Shown here: positions 58,996 through 64,000 of the stretch, piece after piece
Numbering within the stretch: the stretch's first letter is position 1
Layout: each line of letters starts with the position of its first letter
NCBI RefSeq assembly: GCF_009905375.1
Contig: NC_133657.1
Span: forward strand, 47,311,134 to 47,375,133
DNA from: Apium graveolens
Lineage: Eukaryota; Streptophyta; Magnoliopsida; Apiales; Apiaceae
Reading direction: 5' to 3'
DNA length: 64,000 nt
Program-made: the position numbers and the translations under genes
The notes under the pieces: generated by a model
Database searches by the model: none
Seen by the model: only the letters and a program-made list of their open reading frames with translations
What the model was told of the DNA's origin: nothing

Positions 58996-61900
58996 GATAG
59001 AAAACAAATGGGGATACTTTCTTAGCATTACACTTTCTAACTCTCGAGTCAATTTTCCACATTGTGGTTCTACCACCAAACTCTGCCTAGTTTGATAATC
59101 CTTCTCCTAAGCACTTGTTCCTTTTCACTCTATAACCCTTCCTGGTTGCTCCATATAGGTTACGTCGGGTTGCATATCTATGCGCTCATATGCCCCTATT
59201 TGACTGGCATCCGAATTACACTTCCTTAACATTGATACGTGGAACACGTTATGAACTTGCTACATGTTCGGGGTTAGGGCTAGCTTATATGCTAACTTCC
59301 CAAACGTCTTAATATATCCAAGGGTCCAACAAATTGTAGACTTAGCTTTCCTTTCTTTCCGAACCTCATCAATCCTTTCCAAGGGATACCTATAACATTA
59401 CTAGGTCCCCTATTTCATACTCTTTATCCTTTCGTGTCAAATCAACATACTTATCATGTCCATCTTGGGCTACTACCAGCCATCCTCTGATTAGATCTAT
59501 TATATCCTTGGTCCTTTGGACCACTACTGGTCTGAGCATCTTGCGCTCTACAACTTCATCCTAACATAAGGGAGATTGGCATTGTCTCCCCTCAAGGATC
59601 TCATAAGGCGACATCTCGATAATGACATATGATCTATTGTCGTAAGATAGCTTAATCCGCGTTAAGTGATCATTCCAAATTCTTTCAAGTCTTATTACAC
59701 AGACTCTCATCATAGCTTCTAATCATTATAGCTTTTGCTTCTCAATACCCATTCTTTTCGAGTTCGTAATCGCTACTACCTTCCGTTCCTAATATTATAC
59801 TGGTTATACTTTTGCTCGTTAGCGTTCTATAATCTTTTAATAACCACGTCAACCTTAGTATCACGAATGTGTTCCCATTCCGCATACTACCACCACTTTA
59901 TTACTCCTTTTTCAGTTGTCTCTATTTTCCAAAGTTTGATTAATCATATAGAAGTAAACGAATTTGTTGAGAGATCACTATGATCATGAACACTTGTTAT
60001 ATCGCATAGTTAGTACAGAAGGTGGCCGGCCTTTAGTACTTGACAAGCAATTAAACAATAGCTGGTATCCTACTCGGCTTCTATCACACAGATAGATAGT
60101 CATTCGGCAATACCTCCCCTTCTGGAAGGGTTGTTCTTCTCAGCTTACATGAAATGAAAAGAAGAGAAAAGAACGAATTGAAGAGAATTATATATATGAA
60201 AAAAATATACTGCCACAAAATATCTGGCTTGGAACCTACCTCTGAACTATAGAGGTTTGTCATAGGAGAACAAAACATATACATATTTATATCAGCATCG
60301 AGCATTATAGCCTCGCATTTTGCATGCTTAAATATTTTCGCTATCCCGTCCATCATTCTATGGACCCACACTCTTCCTCGAGCTTATACATAATCACCTT
60401 TGAAACTCCCTCGACATCGAAAATCGAATCTGGGATCTCATTCTATACATCATCGTTACTAGAATTCTATGCTTGCACCGCAACCTTCCTCGTATAATAA
60501 TACGACTCTCTATTGATAAGAAAGAATAATTATTCACTAGGTAGATACTCTACTTAATTAATCTATCAATGATAACTTATACACTACCACGACCCGATGA
60601 GTGGTACTCAATCTCAACACCCATTCCAATACAACTCTCACGGTTGTAATCAGCTCATACTCGCAGAATCATTGCTACCTTACTATGGTCCACCACTGAC
60701 CTACTGTCGTCATTCATTTTCCATAAAATCTAATATCTAACCATACGGAGTCTATACACGTCGTATCAAATTCTTCTAAGGAGGTAACATAATCACCATT
60801 TATGATTCATGGAGTACACTCCTGATCCTGACATACATACATGACATGAAGCATATAAAATTGCAGAAGAGTTTCAATCAAAGCACCGATAGCAGGTTAA
60901 TGCCATTCTTAATCATACGCCCTAAATAGAGGACTTAAGTCAAAGGTTCGTCTAGTCCTTTTTGAAACATGGTCCTGGCTTATCTCAAGATAGTACCTGC
61001 TGAGATAGATAGCCTGCTCATGGCGATTACACGAATTAAACCTTTACCAACTACTATTACGGTTGGGTATTGCACAGTCATCAGAAGGAATGTCAATCTT
61101 CCAAACCATAATACAACCTTCATAGCTTTAACCATCATCACTGTATTCCTTTGGCACAAGCGCCTATAATTATCCTCTTACCTTTAAAGTGTCGGCCACC
61201 TCTTTGGCCTTTCCTGATAGTAAAATTTCCTTACAGTTAATGTCATTTTAACCACCTCCAAATAAATTTTCTACCTTATTTCAATCACAGCTTATGTGAA
61301 AATACTTTTCTTTAATACCTGATGAGTAAAAAAAAATTCCATTTTTCCATAAGTTATCCCCTCAGTCTTTAGAGGTTAATCACTGTCATGACTGACTCTC
61401 AATCATAATTAGAACATCTTTTATCTTAAGTCCTAATTGCCCTGAACAATTTCGACCATTACTGGTTCGATCCATACTTTCTCGTGGTTTAACACGTGCC
61501 CCACTTGGCATCATTATAATTACGTCATATTTCCTTTATCACATATTTCTATTCTTGAGAATTTTGAATATTACCTTTTCCTTATAAAACCTCTAAGGTT
61601 ATCCTTCAATCGTTCCTCCTGTATTCCCTAGATACAGGGCATATCAAAATACCATTTACTGATACTAGAACCATTATCTATTACTTCTGAAAAAATTTCT
61701 CCACTGATCCTTAAAGGTTATTATTACCTTAATCCTTTCCAATTCATACTGTCAAAACTCATACTATCCCTATTAAGGGTGAAATGCCAACCTTAATGCA
61801 TTCCCCTAGGATTCGTTTTAAGTTACCGATGTTCTATCCTTAATTCCACCTTTAAAAAGGTACAAGCATCCTTCCATGGATAAATAAAGTCATATATCCC

Positions 61901-63265
61901 TGATATGGGTATCTTATTCAATCATTCCCACCTCGATAGTAAATGCCTAATTTCACAATAACATATGTATACAAAATGAGGTTAATCAAAATGGCCTCCA
62001 AAAGATAACAACGGTTTATCCGCTTTTCTTGCCTAATCTGGTAACGATAACATGGATGTTCTGGAAGATATTGGTCGTGTTCAACGTGAACTTCTTCTTA
62101 ATAATTCCTTATTTACTTTTGTTGTTTATCTCAACAGTCACCTCAATGTTGGGATATCTTTCATATCTGGCGTCTCCCTTTCTGGGTATCATGCCACCGG
62201 TCTTACACTTCACCTTCTTGAAGGTCACTTCCTTCATCCAATTTTCTTAATTTCTTACTTTCTTATCCCCTTAGTCTATCCGCGTCTCATTATTTATCCT
62301 TCGAATTATCTCAAGGTTTCCTCGAATCTTCCCAACTTACAGGGGAAAAAATATATGTATCTCTTATGCCCTCAACCATCAATTTTAACTCATGGTGAAT
62401 CACCCTCATCCTGACGATTACATACTCTTCTATTTCTATTTCTACGAGTCTTTAGGGTTTCCTCATACCCAACTCCCTTATCATTCCTCAAACTCTATTG
62501 CCGTTATATTCCTTTCCACTTCAATTTCTTTTTTTTATTTTCCTTTCTCTTATCATTATTTCATGAACCAACACAACATAAGCATTGATTCCAACATCCC
62601 GTCATTCTGGATTCGTGTCCTCAGAACGAATCTTGACAACTTTTACAACTTAGATTCATAATTTTCATACTCATCTGCCTTTGTTCTGGCTCTAAAGCTT
62701 TTACTCTATCTCTATAACCTTGGGAAGTACTTTCCTGAAAACAATTGACTGAACTTAAATCAGTTTATTATAATCTCTTGCTCCGTGCCTTCCTTGGTCT
62801 TTCACCAGCGGGTGGTCTCTCTCTTAGGAGGGTAAGTGATAAAAACAGTCTTTTGAGATTCGTCAATCATTTAGAATCTCAAATAATTCATATATTTCCT
62901 TTAGCCAGGCTCTTGCCTCGACTGGGTCAGCTTGTTCCTTGGAACTCTGAGAGCTTAGCGACTTAAAGGTCATGAAAGAATTTCCTACCGCATTGTCTCC
63001 TCAGGGTGGTGGTTGGGGATAATAGTCTAAGTTCTTTCTAGATAGGTCCATGAATTGCCGTATAGGAGTACCGTCTCGGGTCTCCTTTCCTTACTCGACT
63101 TTCTATTTCCTTAGTATGAAATGTTTCATCCTTACTCCCCATAATTGGGGTCATTTTTTTTAAAATCCTCATTTTCCACTCATTATGTCATGGGTACCTT
63201 CTATCTTGATGGCGACCTCCCTGACTATCACGTTCAGGGTTTGCTCCTAAATCTTATTCCTCAAC
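58973..63265 (-). pseudogene. gag-pol: Element D gag-pol, heavily decayed
   Basis: Collinear with gag-pol of the array. Recognisable on the minus strand are GANPE..SQG..HQD near the gag start (about 63245-63200), QFMDLSRKNL and PQPPP (about 63060-63005), [12 protein letters not shown] (about 62930-62890), FSQLFSGKYFP (about 62760-62725), the DVI of the protease end (about 61530) and the GPY/F and chromodomain region (about 59400-58990). Stops and frameshifts are so dense that no domain is open for more than about 90 codons. The RT core (about 60600-61300) could not be read by eye. Confidence 0.7.
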
Positions 63266-64000
63266 TATGGCTCTCATCTAAGTTCTCATCCTTACGCTCT
63301 TGAACTTTTCGGAACCCAAATTCTATAGGAATACCTCATTATTCCCTTATCATCTTTCTCGGTATTAATCTCATATTTATTTGTTGGCTCTCTGCCTTCA
63401 TTCATCACCTTTCTCTGGCATCGTATGCTCTTTTCCAATAATTCGGTCTCTATTGCAATCTCAAACAGCTTTTCGGTACCGGCTCCGGTTACCTTCACTA
63501 CTATTTCCAAAACCTCTTATAAACTCTCCCAAAGACATTATCATCTTGAGTCTCTCCTTTTTACCTAAGGGCATCAGCCACCACATTGGCTTTCCCCGAA
63601 TGATAAAGAATCTTCCCAATCATTATTCTTGATTAGCTCTAACTGCCTCCTCTGGCATATGTTGAGCTCTTTCTACGTGAAAATGTACTAGAGCACTTAT
63701 GGCTTAGGTAATTCTCGCACTTCTCTCTATACAAGTAGTGCCTCCAATCTTTAGGGTAAAACTATTGCCACGAGCCTAAGCTCATGGGCGGGGATATTGA
63801 ATTTCATATTACCTTAATTGTCTTGACCATGTACGCGATTATCCTTCCGTGCTGCATAAGCACGCACCCTAAGCCCTTATGCGAAGCGTCACTACAATCA
63901 CAAAATCTCCTTTTCCATCCGCAACGCCAGCATAGGGGCCATCACCAACCTCTGCTTCAGTTCTTGAAAGCTGTTCTCTACATTTCTCTGTCCATTCGAA
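63266..64000 (-). pseudogene. pol: Second pol fragment (RNase H to integrase start) fused ahead of D gag
   Basis: On the minus strand the stretch holds RNase H (LGCVL-type region near 63860, the ADA end near 63575), then [15 protein letters not shown] and YSYRIWVP (63510-63292) as in array pol. The last recognisable residues are DE.LDESHS (about 63290-63268). Immediately afterwards D gag begins. The integrase core, chromodomain, an LTR and the leader that should lie between are absent. Confidence 0.72.

Larger units (their letters stand above)
54768..64000 (-). mobile_element. Diverged Tekay-type element D
   Basis: The minus strand has a decayed gag-pol (63265 to about 58973), a polypurine tract and a 3' LTR (58959-54768) clearly related to those of the array but with many substitutions and indels. 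A second pol fragment is fused ahead of gag at about 63265 and runs off the window. The element inserted in LTR E (tcaat precedes it). Confidence 0.82.

Noticed and set aside
59735..62661. Several 60-120-codon plus-strand ORFs in element D (for example 62052-62414)
   Set aside because: They run against decayed gag-pol, have hydrophobic or Ser/Leu-rich random composition, and match no domain.
1..64000. Host protein-coding or RNA genes
   Set aside because: Every long frame and all protein motifs I could read belong to retrotransposons. TGGTATCAGAGC matches are primer sites, not tRNA genes, since no cloverleaf surrounds them.

Overview
The window is nuclear plant DNA made, as far as I can see, entirely of LTR retrotransposons nested inside one another. 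No host gene, rRNA, tRNA or CRISPR array was found. The lineages (Sirevirus-type Ty1/copia with an env-position ORF, Tekay/Del-type chromodomain Ty3/gypsy, and a Tat-type Ty3/gypsy) point to a large, repeat-rich angiosperm genome, probably a eudicot. The species cannot be named from the sequence.

Layout from left to right: (1) 1-2518, minus strand, 5' LTR, primer site and gag of a Tat-type gypsy element cut by the window edge. (2) 2519-4873, plus strand, 3' end of a copia element (A) into which the Tat element inserted. (3) 4874-7386 and 41482-43563, minus strand, two halves of one older copia element (B). (4) 7387-41481, plus strand, a 34.1-kb tandem array of one Tekay-type gypsy element sitting between the halves of B: remnant LTR + remnant internal, then LTR-internal-LTR-internal-LTR-internal-LTR. 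The whole array has a single 5-bp target duplication (ctttt). (5) 43564-53634, minus strand, copia element C, inserted in the gag of B, with a 1075-bp LTR and a very long, broken env-position ORF. (6) 53635-54767, part of a Tekay-like LTR (E) inserted in the gag of C. (7) 54768-64000, minus strand, a diverged relative (D) of the array element inserted in E, with a 4.2-kb LTR and a decayed gag-pol. Order of events: B first; then A, the array founder and C into B; Tat into A; E into C; D into E.

The Tekay-type element is the most interesting part. Its LTR carries a TATA box followed by a short ORF whose first codon is the first ATG of the likely transcript. The predicted peptide begins ARLKQTQRKSVGSAPR, which resembles the N-terminal tail of histone H3 around K4 and K9. 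The ORF runs straight into a good 5' splice site. About 495 nt downstream, beyond the LTR end and primer-binding site, lies a 3' splice site from which the same frame continues into an acidic, then helical, ORF upstream of gag. The pol of the same element ends in a chromodomain. The H3-like exon and its donor are also present in the diverged element D.

The three copia elements share a second layout: pol, then a spacer with perfect or near-perfect hairpins, then a TATA box about 105-120 nt before the ATG of an env-position ORF. This suggests an internal promoter for the 3' gene. All gag-pol copies here carry stops or frameshifts, so no element looks able to move by itself.
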